From Nitrosomonadales bacterium (GTDB lineage: Bacteria > Pseudomonadota > Gammaproteobacteria > Burkholderiales > Gallionellaceae), in contig JAHFQZ010000003.1 in NCBI GenBank assembly GCA_023259055.1, forward strand, positions 310,001 through 374,000: a DNA stretch of 64,000 nt, read 5' to 3'. A program made the position numbers and the translations under genes. Of the stretch, positions 45,642 to 55,664 are shown piece after piece. Numbering within the stretch: position 1 is the stretch's first letter; the number at the start of each line of letters is the position of its first letter. The notes under the pieces were generated by a model. The model was given only the letters and a program-made list of their open reading frames with translations, was not told the DNA's origin and did not search any database.

Positions 45642-48200
45642 ATGGAAAAAAGCACCCCGTATATTTTGCATGTTTGTCCAAAAATCCCTGCTCGCCTGGC
45701 GCGCCTTGAAGAGCTGGCGAACAATCTATGGTATAGCTGGGATCGTCCGACGCGCGCGCTGTTTGCGCGGTTACATCCGGATTTGTGGAAGGCCACCGAA
45801 CAAAGCCCCAAGGCGTTTCTGAAGCGTATAGATGAACAACGTCTGCTGAATGCTGCGGAGGACCAGGTGTTCATCGGCAATTTCAACCGCGTATTGGCGG
45901 CCTACGACACTTATCACGATTATCGTATACCGGCTAACGGCGCAGAACGGCTTCATAAAGATGATCTGATCGCTTACTTTTGCGCCGAGTTCGGTTTCCA
46001 CGAAAGCTTCCCGATTTATTCCGGCGGCCTGGGAATTTTGGCAGGCGATCATTGCAAAGCGGCCAGCGATCTGCGTTTGCCATTCGCTGGTGTCGGATTG
46101 CTTTATCGCCAGGGCTATTTCCATCAAACCATTGATGGCGATGGCAACCAGATTGCCACCAACACCGATTCGCATTTCGATGTTTTGCCGATCAAGCCGT
46201 CCAAACGCCCCGACGGTTCCGAAGCCTACACCTCGGTGGATTTGCCGGGCCGCAAGCTCAATATCAAGATCTGGCAAGCCAGGATCGGGCATATCACCCT
46301 TTACCTGCTCGATACCGACCTGGAAAGCAACAGCTCGCATGACCGCAACATTACGCACCGTTTGTATGGCGGCGACAAGGTCATGCGCATAGAGCAGGAA
46401 ATCGTGCTCGGCATCGGTGGCGTGCTCGCGTTGCGGGAGCTGGGCTTGAAGCCGACGGTGTGGCACATCAACGAAGGGCATGCGGCATTCCTGGTGCTGG
46501 AACGAATCCGCCAGAAGATTACTGAAGGACTGGATTTCGCATCCGCTCTCGAATGCGTGGCGGTCAACACCGTCTTCACTACACACACGCCGGTACCGGC
46601 CGGGCATGACCATTTCAATGAAGAAATGGTGCAGGCCTATTTTGAAGACTATTACCCGCAACTTAAACTAAACCGCGAAGAATTTCTGGTGCTGGGCCAT
46701 GCCAAGGACAGCCCCGATTTCAACATGACGGCACTGGCCATTCGCGGCTCACGCTTCAACAATGGGGTGTCGCGCATCCATGGCGATGTGTCGTCGGTCA
46801 TTTGCGGCGGCATGTGGCCGGAAATCGAGCACCGGGAAAACCCGATGACTTATATTACCAACGGCGTGCATGCGCCGACTTTTCTGGCGTCCGAGTGGAT
46901 TGAAGTATTTGAACGCCATCTTGGCCTGGAATGGAGCGCTCGAATGAACGATGTGGAATTCTGGGAGGGCATCGATAAGATTCCTGACCATTTATTCTGG
47001 AGCGTACGGCAGTCACTGAAGTCCAAGATGTTGAACATGGTGCGCGAGTGCATCAGCGAGCAACATTTCCGCAACCACGGCTCCGAGGCGCATCTGGATC
47101 GCCTGCTCAAGTATGTCAATCCGGATAACCCGAACATCCTCACCATTGGTTTTGCACGCCGCTTTGCAACCTACAAGCGCGCGACCATGCTGTTTTCCAA
47201 TCTCGACTGGCTGCGCGAAATCCTGAACAATTCGGAACGTCCGGTGGTATTCATCTTTGCCGGGAAAGCGCATCCAGCAGACAACCCAGGGCAGGATCTG
47301 ATACGCCATATCACCCACATATCCAAGATGACGGAATTCATCGGGAAAATTCTGATGGTGGAAGGGTTCGATCTGGCCATGTCGCGCAAACTGGTTTCCG
47401 GTGTGGATGTCTGGCTTAACAACCCGCTGTACCCGCTGGAAGCCAGCGGCACATCCGGCATGAAAGCGGGCATCAATGGCGCCATCAACCTGTCTGTGCT
47501 GGACGGCTGGTGGGGCGAGGGCTATGACGGCAAGAACGGCTGGGCGATCAAACCAGTATCGGAATCGCTGAGCGAAGAAGTGCGCACGCGCGAAGAAACC
47601 AGCACCCTCTACGAACTGCTGCAAGACCAGGTCGTGCCGTTGTATTACGGGCATAGCAGGATGGGATTTTCGCCCGACTGGGTGAAGATGTCCAAACGCT
47701 CGATGGCGAGCATCCTGCCGCGTTTTAATTCAAAGCGCATGGTGAGTGAGTATCTCGACAAGTGTTACCTGCCAGCCAGCCAGCAATACCGTTTGTACAG
47801 GCAAAAGAAATGCGAAAACTCAAGCAGCATCGCCGCATGGAAAGCGCGCGTCCGCTATTCCTGGCATGGTGTCACGTTGCGCCGATTGGATGCCGGGCAG
47901 CAGGAGATCATCTACGGCGGGAACCTGCACTTTGAGGTTGCGGTCAGGCTGAATGGACTCGATCCCGGCGATGTAGTCGTGGAGATGCTGCTGGGTTTAT
48001 TTGCCAAACGTGAGAAATTTTTTGAACCGATACGCTACAGTTTTGAAGCTACCGGCACGATGACTGGAGCCGGTGAAAATATCTTTGCGCTGGAAGTCAA
48101 ACCGGAGTTATGCGGCAAGCTCGAATATCATATTCGAGCCTATCCGTACCACAAAATGCTGACGCACCCGTTTGAAATGGGCATGATGCGTTGGCTGTAA
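45642..48200 (+). CDS. Alpha-glucan phosphorylase with DUF3417 N-terminal domain
   Basis: From ATG 45642 the protein has 852 residues. The first 100 residues (LARLEELANNLWYSWDRPTRALFARLHPDLW) are the DUF3417 domain. It marks the second phosphorylase subfamily, distinct from classical GlgP. The catalytic half has NEGHAAFLVLERI, FTTHTPVPAGHD and the PLP-lysine region EASGTSGMKAGINGA. It releases glucose 1-phosphate from glucans, with a preference for short chains in studied members. An intrinsic terminator follows, then glgA. Confidence 0.9.
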   Translation: MEKSTPYILHVCPKIPARLARLEELANNLWYSWDRPTRALFARLHPDLWKATEQSPKAFLKRIDEQRLLNAAEDQVFIGNFNRVLAAYDTYHDYRIPANGAERLHKDDLIAYFCAEFGFHESFPIYSGGLGILAGDHCKAASDLRLPFAGVGLLYRQGYFHQTIDGDGNQIATNTDSHFDVLPIKPSKRPDGSEAYTSVDLPGRKLNIKIWQARIGHITLYLLDTDLESNSSHDRNITHRLYGGDKVMRIEQEIVLGIGGVLALRELGLKPTVWHINEGHAAFLVLERIRQKITEGLDFASALECVAVNTVFTTHTPVPAGHDHFNEEMVQAYFEDYYPQLKLNREEFLVLGHAKDSPDFNMTALAIRGSRFNNGVSRIHGDVSSVICGGMWPEIEHRENPMTYITNGVHAPTFLASEWIEVFERHLGLEWSARMNDVEFWEGIDKIPDHLFWSVRQSLKSKMLNMVRECISEQHFRNHGSEAHLDRLLKYVNPDNPNILTIGFARRFATYKRATMLFSNLDWLREILNNSERPVVFIFAGKAHPADNPGQDLIRHITHISKMTEFIGKILMVEGFDLAMSRKLVSGVDVWLNNPLYPLEASGTSGMKAGINGAINLSVLDGWWGEGYDGKNGWAIKPVSESLSEEVRTREETSTLYELLQDQVVPLYYGHSRMGFSPDWVKMSKRSMASILPRFNSKRMVSEYLDKCYLPASQQYRLYRQKKCENSSSIAAWKARVRYSWHGVTLRRLDAGQQEIIYGGNLHFEVAVRLNGLDPGDVVVEMLLGLFAKREKFFEPIRYSFEATGTMTGAGENIFALEVKPELCGKLEYHIRAYPYHKMLTHPFEMGMMRWL

Positions 48201-48248
48201 ACACATAACCAGATTGTTCATTTAGAGCTTGATGGACAATCCGGGATA

Positions 48249-48272
48249 AACACCGCACATGGCGGTGTTTTT
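48249..48272 (+). terminator. Rho-independent terminator between phosphorylase and glgA
   Basis: aacaccgc (48249-48256) pairs with gcggtgtt (48262-48269) around a 5-base loop, followed by ttttt. It ends only 18 bases before the glgA start, so either glgA is reached by read-through, or the hairpin acts as an attenuator on glgA. Confidence 0.8.
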
Positions 48273-48289
48273 ACGAAAGTGATTTTGAA

Positions 48290-49759
48290 TTGGCCGAATT
48301 GAAAGTTCTGTTTGTAACCTCCGAAGTCGCTCCTCTGATTAAAACGGGTGGGTTAGCGGATGTCAGCGCTGCATTGCCCGCCGCCTTGCGCGCCATCGGC
48401 GTGGATGTGCACATACTGGTGCCGGGTTATAACCAGGTCATGGCGCAACTGGCGCAGCATGAGGTTGTGGCGACATTCGATGATTTACCGGGCTTTCCTT
48501 CCTCGCGACTGCTATCCAGCAAGATAGCGCATAACATTCCCCTGTTGGTGCTGGACTGCCCAAGCCTGTATCAGCGTGACGGCGGGCCTTATCAGGATGT
48601 CACCGGCCACGACTGGGCGGACAACGCACTTCGATTTGGCCTGCTCTCCAAGGTAGCCGCTGTGCTGGGCAGCAGCACATCGCCGCTCGATTGGCACCCT
48701 GATCTGGTGCACTGCAATGACTGGCAGACCGGCCTGACGCCAGCATATCTGCACTTCGCGAAGGGTGCGGTGCCGAGCATCATCGCGATCCACAATCTGG
48801 CCTTCCAGGGAATATTCCCGCCCGCGATGGTGAGTCAATTAGGCTTGCCGCCGTCCTGTTTCAGCATCAACGGCGTCGAGTATTACGGCAGCATGTCGTT
48901 TCTCAAAGCAGGCTTGTTCTACGCCGACCACATCACCACCGTCAGCCCGAACTATGCCAAGGAGATTCAGCAGGAAGAGCTCGGTTTTGGCCTGCAAGGC
49001 CTGCTGTCCATGCGCCGTGACGATCTCACCGGCATGCTTAACGGCATTGACACCGAAGAATGGAATCCGGCTACCGACCCGCATCTTGCCAGACAATACA
49101 GCAGCTCAGACTTGATCGGCAAGGCCGCCAACAAACAAGCGCTGCAAAAAAAACTGGAGCTGAACCCCGACCCGGATGTGCCGCTACTCGGCGTAGTCAG
49201 CCGCTTCACACACCAGAAGGGCCTGGATTTGTTGCTGGAGATCGCGCCGCAATTGACCGAATTGCCGGCGCAGTTGGCCATTCTCGGCAACGGCGATGCA
49301 CATATGCAGAAAGCCGCGCACGACTTGTCGCATCGTTATCCCGGTATGATTGGCGCGGTTATCGGCTTCAGCGAAGACATGTCGCACCAGATCGAAGCCG
49401 GAGCAGACATGTTCGTGATGCCGTCTCGCTTTGAACCCTGCGGCCTGAACCAGTTGTATAGCCAGCGTTACGGTACACCCCCCATCGTCCATGCCACCGG
49501 CGGCCTTTCCGATTCTGTCGTGGACTGCACCCGAGCAACACTGAATGACGGCACCGCTAGCGGCTTTATGTTCAACGGCATGACCGCTGAAAATCTGTTC
49601 ATCACCATCCAGCGCGCAATCGACCTGTATCGCGACAAAATAAAATGGAAGACACTGTGCAAAAACTGTATGGCGAAAAACTTCAATTGGCATCACAGTG
49701 CTGAAGCCTATCTCGCGGTGTATCTCAAGGTATTGGGGCAACAGGGTGTAAAAAAATAA
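48290..49759 (+). CDS. glgA: Glycogen synthase
   Basis: The 489-residue protein is a GT5 synthase. It has KTGGLADVSAALPAAL near the start (the KxGGL ADP-glucose motif), then the C-terminal PSRFEPCGLNQLYSQRYGTPPIV. It extends the alpha-1,4 glucan from ADP-glucose made by GlgC (60483). Translation appears to start at TTG 48290 (LAELKVLFVTSEVAPL), as no ATG lies in the right place. No good ribosome site is seen. The weak start and the terminator just upstream suggest low or controlled expression. Confidence 0.95.
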   Translation: MAELKVLFVTSEVAPLIKTGGLADVSAALPAALRAIGVDVHILVPGYNQVMAQLAQHEVVATFDDLPGFPSSRLLSSKIAHNIPLLVLDCPSLYQRDGGPYQDVTGHDWADNALRFGLLSKVAAVLGSSTSPLDWHPDLVHCNDWQTGLTPAYLHFAKGAVPSIIAIHNLAFQGIFPPAMVSQLGLPPSCFSINGVEYYGSMSFLKAGLFYADHITTVSPNYAKEIQQEELGFGLQGLLSMRRDDLTGMLNGIDTEEWNPATDPHLARQYSSSDLIGKAANKQALQKKLELNPDPDVPLLGVVSRFTHQKGLDLLLEIAPQLTELPAQLAILGNGDAHMQKAAHDLSHRYPGMIGAVIGFSEDMSHQIEAGADMFVMPSRFEPCGLNQLYSQRYGTPPIVHATGGLSDSVVDCTRATLNDGTASGFMFNGMTAENLFITIQRAIDLYRDKIKWKTLCKNCMAKNFNWHHSAEAYLAVYLKVLGQQGVKK

Positions 49760-49827
49760 TGCTCCCCCATTGAATAAGTGGTGTGTCCACTCCATTACAT
49801 CGATTATTTATTTGAACTTGATAAACA

Positions 49828-50358
49828 ATGAAACATAAATCCATAGCCATTTTCCTTGCCGCAATGCCGGCAACCTTTTCCACATTTGCCGGAAATTTCG
49901 ACACAACTGCCTTTGTAACGTCGCACAACAAGTGGCGTGCCAAAGTCGGCGTGGCCGAGAAGCTCAGTTATTCACCGGAACTGGAAATATCCGCACAAGC
50001 TTGGGCGGATAACCTGAAAAAAACCAACCGCTGCAATATGCGCCATAGCAAAGGGGAGGGGCGTTACGGCGAGAATCTTTACTGGGCCAGCGCGCTGGCT
50101 TGGTCGGACGGCCGCAAAGAGCTGCAAAAGATATCGCCAGAAAACGTGGTGGACAGCTGGGGTAGCGAGAAAGTTGATTACGACTACGCAAGCAATAGCT
50201 GCAAACCCGGCAAGATATGCGGCCACTACACTCAGGTGGTCTGGCGCACCACCACGGCAATCGGCTGTGCAATGGCGGTGTGCGAAGACACTAATCAGCA
50301 AGTATGGGTATGCCAATACCAGCCGGCAGGGAACTGGGTTGGAAATAAACCTTACTGA
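49828..50358 (+). CDS. Exported CAP-domain (SCP/PR-1-like) protein
   Basis: The 176-residue protein has a signal peptide (AIFLAAMPATFSTFAG) and then a CAP domain: VTSHNKWRAKVGV, GENLYWAS, ICGHYTQVVWRTTTAIGCAMAVC and VCQYQPAGNW. The His and Glu residues of the CAP cavity are kept. Cys residues suggest disulfides, so it acts outside the cytoplasm. Bacterial CAP proteins are poorly understood. No functional link to glgA or the efflux genes is visible. Confidence 0.88.
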   Translation: MKHKSIAIFLAAMPATFSTFAGNFDTTAFVTSHNKWRAKVGVAEKLSYSPELEISAQAWADNLKKTNRCNMRHSKGEGRYGENLYWASALAWSDGRKELQKISPENVVDSWGSEKVDYDYASNSCKPGKICGHYTQVVWRTTTAIGCAMAVCEDTNQQVWVCQYQPAGNWVGNKPY

Positions 50359-50487
50359 ACGTCCTTCACTTTTTTCAATATTCCATCCACCCCGGTTGAC
50401 AGATAGGCCATGTATGTAACCGCCTTGATAGAGCGCGAACGCAATCGCCATTTGTCTGCACGGGCGCAATTTCGCCAGGAGAATTAA

Positions 50488-51636
50488 ATGAGTCGTAAAA
50501 AATCCATATATATCGTTATTTCTTGTTTGCTTATCCTTGCGGTTGTCTATGCGATGAAATCGGGCAAGCCGCAAAGTATTGCTATCGTGAAAGAAGTAAA
50601 ACCGGCCTTGACTGTTACAACGGTTCAACCTGAAACAAAAATATGGTCCGACCAGATCACGGCTACCGGCACAGTGCAGGCATGGCAGGAATCCATTATT
50701 GGCCCTGAAATCGGCGGATTGCGTTTGACAGAAGTCATGGTGAATGTCGGCGACCAGGTTAAGAAAGGAGCAGTGCTGGCGCGCTTCTCCGATGAAATGG
50801 CGCTGAACGGGGTGCATCAGCAACAGGCGGCCTTTGATGATGCCAAGGCCAGATTTGCCGAAGCGCAGTTGAATGTCAAACGTTCTGATCAACTCAAGAG
50901 TCGCGGTGTCATGAGCGAACAGGACGCGCAAAAATTCACTACGACGGCTCAAATCGCCGAGGCGCAGATGAATCTTGCCGAAGCAAAGCTGGAAGCCGAG
51001 AGGATCAAATATGGTTATACGAAAGTGCTGGCACATGACGACGGGATCATTTCGTCGCGCACTGCGACCGTTGGAACCGTGATGCAGAACGGTTCGGAAA
51101 TGTTTCGCCTGATCAGGAAAGAAAAAATGGAATGGCGCGCAGAACTGCCCGAGCAATTATTGCATCAAGTGAGTATCGGGCAGAAGGCAAGACTGCATTT
51201 GTCTAAAGTCGAAAAAGTAGACGGCACGGTTGCCAGAATTTCACCTGTGATAGATACGCAGACAAGAAATGGAACGGTCTATATCCAGCTGCCCCAAGCG
51301 AAATCAATCAGGGCAGGGATGTTTGCGCAGGGCGAGCTCGACTTGGGTAAATCGAATGCACTCACCGTTCCGCAAAGTGCTGTGGTTGTCCGCGATGGGT
51401 TTTCATACGTGTTCAAGGTGGTGAAAGATAATCGCGTTGAGCAGGTCAAGGTTTCAACAGGCCGCCGTCAAAGTGATCGAATCGAAATTACGGTCGGCAT
51501 CAAACCCGATACGATCATCGTCGCATTAGGGGCTGGATTCCTGAGCGACGGGGATATTGTGCGCATTGAGAATCCGAAGGTAAATTCGTCGGAAAATAGC
51601 ATCCATCCAGTTTTGCATATCGACAGGCGGAGTTAA
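50488..51636 (+). CDS. RND efflux membrane-fusion (periplasmic adaptor) protein
   Basis: The 382-residue protein starts with one N-terminal membrane anchor (YIVISCLLILAVVYAM). A lipoyl half (ATGTVQAWQESIIGPEIGG), a helical hairpin (about residues 95-175) and the beta-barrel domain follow, as in HlyD/AcrA-type adaptors. It would link the RND pump encoded next to an outer-membrane channel. No channel gene (TolC/OprM) is in the operon, so a shared one is likely. A strong ribosome site (aggaga) precedes ATG 50488. The pump gene follows after 3 bases. Confidence 0.92.
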   Translation: MSRKKSIYIVISCLLILAVVYAMKSGKPQSIAIVKEVKPALTVTTVQPETKIWSDQITATGTVQAWQESIIGPEIGGLRLTEVMVNVGDQVKKGAVLARFSDEMALNGVHQQQAAFDDAKARFAEAQLNVKRSDQLKSRGVMSEQDAQKFTTTAQIAEAQMNLAEAKLEAERIKYGYTKVLAHDDGIISSRTATVGTVMQNGSEMFRLIRKEKMEWRAELPEQLLHQVSIGQKARLHLSKVEKVDGTVARISPVIDTQTRNGTVYIQLPQAKSIRAGMFAQGELDLGKSNALTVPQSAVVVRDGFSYVFKVVKDNRVEQVKVSTGRRQSDRIEITVGIKPDTIIVALGAGFLSDGDIVRIENPKVNSSENSIHPVLHIDRRS

Positions 51637-51639
51637 TAA

Positions 51640-54600
51640 ATGAACTTTTCTGCCTGGGCGATCAAGACGCCAATCCCATCCATTCTGCTGTTCATTCTGC
51701 TCACCATCTTCGGGTTGATGAGCTTCAAGACGATGATAGTGCAGGACTTTCCGGATATCGAACTGCCCGTCGTCATTGTGACCGCCAATCTGGAAGGAGC
51801 TGCACCCACCCAGATGGAAACAGAGGTGTCTAGAAAAATCGAAAATGCCGTGGCCAGCCTGGGTGAAATCAAACACGTTTACTCATCCATAACTGACGGG
51901 TCGGCAAAGATATCCGTTGAGTTTAATCTCGAAAAAGACATCAACGAGGCTGTCAACGATGTGCGCGATGCCATCAGCCGTATTCGCTCCGACTTGCCGA
52001 GCGACATGAAGGAACCGGTTATCAGCAAAGTAAACACATCAGGCAGGCCAATTCTGACTTACAGCGTTGCCTCCGGCGCGCTGGATGAACAGGATATTTC
52101 CTGGTTCGTCGATAACGATATTTCCAAGGCTTTATTGTCCATTCCCGGTGTCGGCAAAGTGTCCCGTGTTGGCGGGGTTGATCGCGAAATACGTGTCGAG
52201 ATTGATCCGATAAAAATTCAGGCGTTGAATGTTTCGTTTGCCGATATTTCCCGGCAGATCAAAAAAATTCAGCGCGAATCATCGGGAGGACGGACGGATA
52301 TCGGCGATAGCCAACAATCCATACGGACGCTTGGCACTGTAGATTCTGCTCTCGAATTGGCTGCCATTAACATCTCGCTGCAAGATGGCCGGCACTATCG
52401 GCTTGATCAACTGGCTACTGTGAGAGATGCAAAAGGCGAGCAGCAGTCCATTGCACTACTCGACGGAAAGCCTATTATCGGTTTCGAAATAACCCGCAGC
52501 AAGGGAACCAGCGAGGTAACCGTTGCCAAGGCAGTGCATACCGCAGTGGAAGTGCTGAATGCACAGCACAGCAATCTGAAGATTGCCGAAGCGTTCAATT
52601 CGGTGACCCGCGTCCAGGAAAACTTCGATGGCTCCATGCACTTGCTGTATGAAGGCGCGCTACTGGCGGTGCTGGTCGTGTGGTGGTTCTTGCGCGATAT
52701 CCGCTCGACGCTTGTTTCTGCTGTGGCGTTGCCGCTTTCCGTGATCCCGGCTTTTATCGGCATGCACTATTTCGGCTTCACACTGAACACCGTTACGTTG
52801 CTCGCACTCGCGCTGGTGGTCGGCATTCTGGTCGATGATGCGATTGTCGAGGTAGAGAACATCGTTCGTCATTTGCACATGGGCAAGAGTCCATATCAGG
52901 CGGCTTTGGAAGCAGCCGATGAAATCGGCCTTGCAGTGATCGCGACTACATTTGCGCTGGTCGCCGTATTTTTGCCTACCGCATTCATGGGAGGCATCCC
53001 GGGCAAGTTTTTTAAACAATTCGGCTGGACTGCAGCACTGGCAATCATGGCTTCGCTGGTTGTCGCACGCCTGATGACACCGATGATGGCGGCCTATTTT
53101 CTCAAACCGATTGTTTTGGAAGAGCAGGACAGCAAGCTTATGACTGCCTACCTGGGGTGGATGAAGTGGTGTTTGACGCACAGGTTGAAAACTTCATTTT
53201 TAGCGCTGGCGTTTTTTATCGGATCGCTGATGCTGATTCCGCTGCTGCCCAAGGGCTTTATTCCGGTGGCTGATCGCGGTCAAACTCAAGTGACCATCGA
53301 ACTGCCTCCCGGCAGTACGCTTGAGCAGACAAGAGCGGCTGCCGAGCAGGCGAGGGCGGTCATTCAGCAAATGCCCGATGTGAAGCAGGTCTTTACGGCA
53401 GTTGGAAGAGGCGCTGGCGGAGACGCTTTTTCTTCCGGGGCAAGCGCAGATGTGCGCAAAGCTAACCTGACGCTTACCTTGACGCATCGCAGCGAGCGTA
53501 AATTAAAACAGCATGAAATAGAAACAGCGCTTCGCGAAAAATTGCTGGCGTTGCCGGGCGTCAGGGTGACTGTTGGCACCGGAGATTCAGGTGAGAAATT
53601 GCAGCTGATCCTGCTAAGCGATGACATGGATGCCTTGATGAAGGCGACTGAAAATGTGATGCGTGATATGCGCACGATCAATGGATTGGGAAATGTCACT
53701 TCCACGGCAAGCCTGGTGCGCCCGGAAATCAGCATTCGCACGAACTTTGCCCGTATGGCCGAACTGGGTGTGACGGCGGAAAGCGTCGGTGAAGTGGTGC
53801 GTATCGCCACAGCGGGGGATTACAGCTCCGCCCTTGCCAAACTGAACCTGCCGCAGCGGCAGGTACCTATCCGCGTGCAAATGCCGGAATCCGCACGGCA
53901 GGAGATTGAGGCGATTTCACGACTGCCGGTGCCAGGGAAAAAAGGATACGTGATGCTCGGTAACGTGTCGGATATTTCCATCGGCAGCGGCTCTGTGCAG
54001 ATTGACCGTCGCGACCGCAGCCGCAACGTCGCCATCGACGTGGAGCTGAACGGCAGGCAGTTGGGCGATGTTACCGCCGAGGCGGACAGGCTGCCCAGCC
54101 TGAATTCATTGCCGCCAGCCGTTAAGCGTGCAGAGTCCGGCGATGCCGAAAGAATGAAGGAGCTGTTTGGCAGTTTTGGTCTTGCGATGCTGACGGGAGT
54201 GCTGTGCGTATATGTCGTACTGGTTTTGCTGTTCAAGGATTTCCTGCAGCCCGTAACGATACTTGCCGCAATCCCTCTGTCGATAGGCGGCGCTTTTGTT
54301 GCACTGCTGGCCACACACAATAGTTTTTCCATGCCTTCCCTGATTGGCCTGTTGATGTTGATGGGTATCGTGACGAAGAATTCAATTCTGTTGGTCGAAT
54401 ATGCGATCACGGCTCGCCGTGACCACGGATTAAGCAGATTTGATGCTCTCGTTGATGCCTGCAATAAGCGCGCACGTCCTATCGTGATGACCACCATCGC
54501 GATGGGCGCCGGGATGTTACCGATAGCATTGGGGCTTGGCGCCGATCCAAGCTTCAGAATGCCGATGGCGACGGCTGTTATCGGGGGGCTGATTACCTCG

Positions 54601-54714
54601 ACTTTACTAAGCTTGTTAGTCGTACCGGTTGTATTTACTTACGTGGACGATATATTTGAGAAGCTCAGGCTTTTCGCAGGCCGAGGCGGTAATACCTCCG
54701 AAAATCAGGTTTGA
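51640..54714 (+). CDS. RND efflux pump, inner-membrane permease (HAE1 type)
   Basis: This 1024-residue protein has two large periplasmic loops and twelve membrane helices. The proton-relay motif VGILVDDAIVEVENIVR (Asp pair near residue 399) and a second-half LMLMGIVTKNSILLVEYAI are intact. Members export drugs, dyes or other hydrophobic compounds by H+ antiport. The substrate cannot be told. The MlaF-like ATPase gene begins 58 bases downstream. Confidence 0.93.
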   Translation: MNFSAWAIKTPIPSILLFILLTIFGLMSFKTMIVQDFPDIELPVVIVTANLEGAAPTQMETEVSRKIENAVASLGEIKHVYSSITDGSAKISVEFNLEKDINEAVNDVRDAISRIRSDLPSDMKEPVISKVNTSGRPILTYSVASGALDEQDISWFVDNDISKALLSIPGVGKVSRVGGVDREIRVEIDPIKIQALNVSFADISRQIKKIQRESSGGRTDIGDSQQSIRTLGTVDSALELAAINISLQDGRHYRLDQLATVRDAKGEQQSIALLDGKPIIGFEITRSKGTSEVTVAKAVHTAVEVLNAQHSNLKIAEAFNSVTRVQENFDGSMHLLYEGALLAVLVVWWFLRDIRSTLVSAVALPLSVIPAFIGMHYFGFTLNTVTLLALALVVGILVDDAIVEVENIVRHLHMGKSPYQAALEAADEIGLAVIATTFALVAVFLPTAFMGGIPGKFFKQFGWTAALAIMASLVVARLMTPMMAAYFLKPIVLEEQDSKLMTAYLGWMKWCLTHRLKTSFLALAFFIGSLMLIPLLPKGFIPVADRGQTQVTIELPPGSTLEQTRAAAEQARAVIQQMPDVKQVFTAVGRGAGGDAFSSGASADVRKANLTLTLTHRSERKLKQHEIETALREKLLALPGVRVTVGTGDSGEKLQLILLSDDMDALMKATENVMRDMRTINGLGNVTSTASLVRPEISIRTNFARMAELGVTAESVGEVVRIATAGDYSSALAKLNLPQRQVPIRVQMPESARQEIEAISRLPVPGKKGYVMLGNVSDISIGSGSVQIDRRDRSRNVAIDVELNGRQLGDVTAEADRLPSLNSLPPAVKRAESGDAERMKELFGSFGLAMLTGVLCVYVVLVLLFKDFLQPVTILAAIPLSIGGAFVALLATHNSFSMPSLIGLLMLMGIVTKNSILLVEYAITARRDHGLSRFDALVDACNKRARPIVMTTIAMGAGMLPIALGLGADPSFRMPMATAVIGGLITSTLLSLLVVPVVFTYVDDIFEKLRLFAGRGGNTSENQV

Positions 54715-54772
54715 GTTGCGCCGGTACAGTCCGGATAATGGTATTATTTTAACGTGTGACAACCACTTAAAG

Positions 54773-55603
54773 ATGGGAAAGATATTGGATCAATCACCGG
54801 AAAATCTGGTCGAAGTCAGCGATCTTCATTTCGCCTATGGCAATCATGAGGTGCTTAAGGGTATCAATCTCACTATTCCGCGCGGAAAAATCGTTGCTAT
54901 CCTCGGTGTCAGCGGATGCGGCAAGACCACGCTGCTGCGTCATTTTGGCGGTCAGCTGCGACCATCGCGCGGCAGCGTAAAATTCCAGGACAAGGTAGTA
55001 CACGAACTCGGCAATCACGACTTATACATGATGCGTCGGGAAATGGGCATGATGTTTCAGGTAAGCGGACTGTTTACCGATCTGTCGGTGTACGACAACC
55101 TTGCCTACCCGATGCGCGAGCATACCGATCTTCCCGAAGAGTTGATCCATGATCTGGTGCTGATGAAGCTTCATGCGGTAGGCTTGCGCAACGCCCATAA
55201 ACTGATGCCGGGCGAACTTTCCGGCGGCATGGAAAGGAGGGTGGCGCTGGCCCGTGCAACTGCACTCGACCCCACGCTGATCATTTATGACGAGCCGTTC
55301 GCCGGCCTTGACCCGATCTCGCTCAACACCATCGCGAACCTGATCCGGCGGCTGAACGACGCGCTCGGGGTTACTTCGGTTGTGGTGACCTACGACCTGT
55401 TCGAATCGCTGAAAGTCGTCGACTACGTGTACTTCATCCATGACGGCAGGGTCGTGGCGGAAGGCGAGGCATCGGAATTGCGCGACTCAAAAGACCCGTA
55501 TATCTACCAGTTTGTTCATTCCAAACCGGATGGCCCGGTTACTTTCCAGTACCCGAGCAAGCCGTATGCGGATGATCTTGAAATCAATGCGGCAGTGGGG
55601 TGA
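54773..55603 (+). CDS. MlaF-like ABC ATPase with Tyr in place of H-loop His
   Basis: From ATG 54773 the protein has 276 residues of the MlaF/lipid-transport ATPase type. Walker A is GVSGCGKTT (45-53), the Q-loop FQVSGLF is kept, the signature is LSGGM at about 149, and Walker B is LIIYDEPFAGLDP. The H-loop should read THDxxES. Here it is TYDLFES, with Tyr207 (codon tac at 55391). Loss of that His normally cripples ATP hydrolysis. No mlaE, mlaD or mlaB genes are adjacent. A longer start overlapping the pump gene has no ribosome site. Confidence 0.85.
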   Translation: MGKILDQSPENLVEVSDLHFAYGNHEVLKGINLTIPRGKIVAILGVSGCGKTTLLRHFGGQLRPSRGSVKFQDKVVHELGNHDLYMMRREMGMMFQVSGLFTDLSVYDNLAYPMREHTDLPEELIHDLVLMKLHAVGLRNAHKLMPGELSGGMERRVALARATALDPTLIIYDEPFAGLDPISLNTIANLIRRLNDALGVTSVVVTYDLFESLKVVDYVYFIHDGRVVAEGEASELRDSKDPYIYQFVHSKPDGPVTFQYPSKPYADDLEINAAVG

Positions 55604-55664
55604 GTTGGTATTCCCCAAATTACCAGACTCATTTGGTGTCTAGTTAACGTTAGGGATTACGAAA

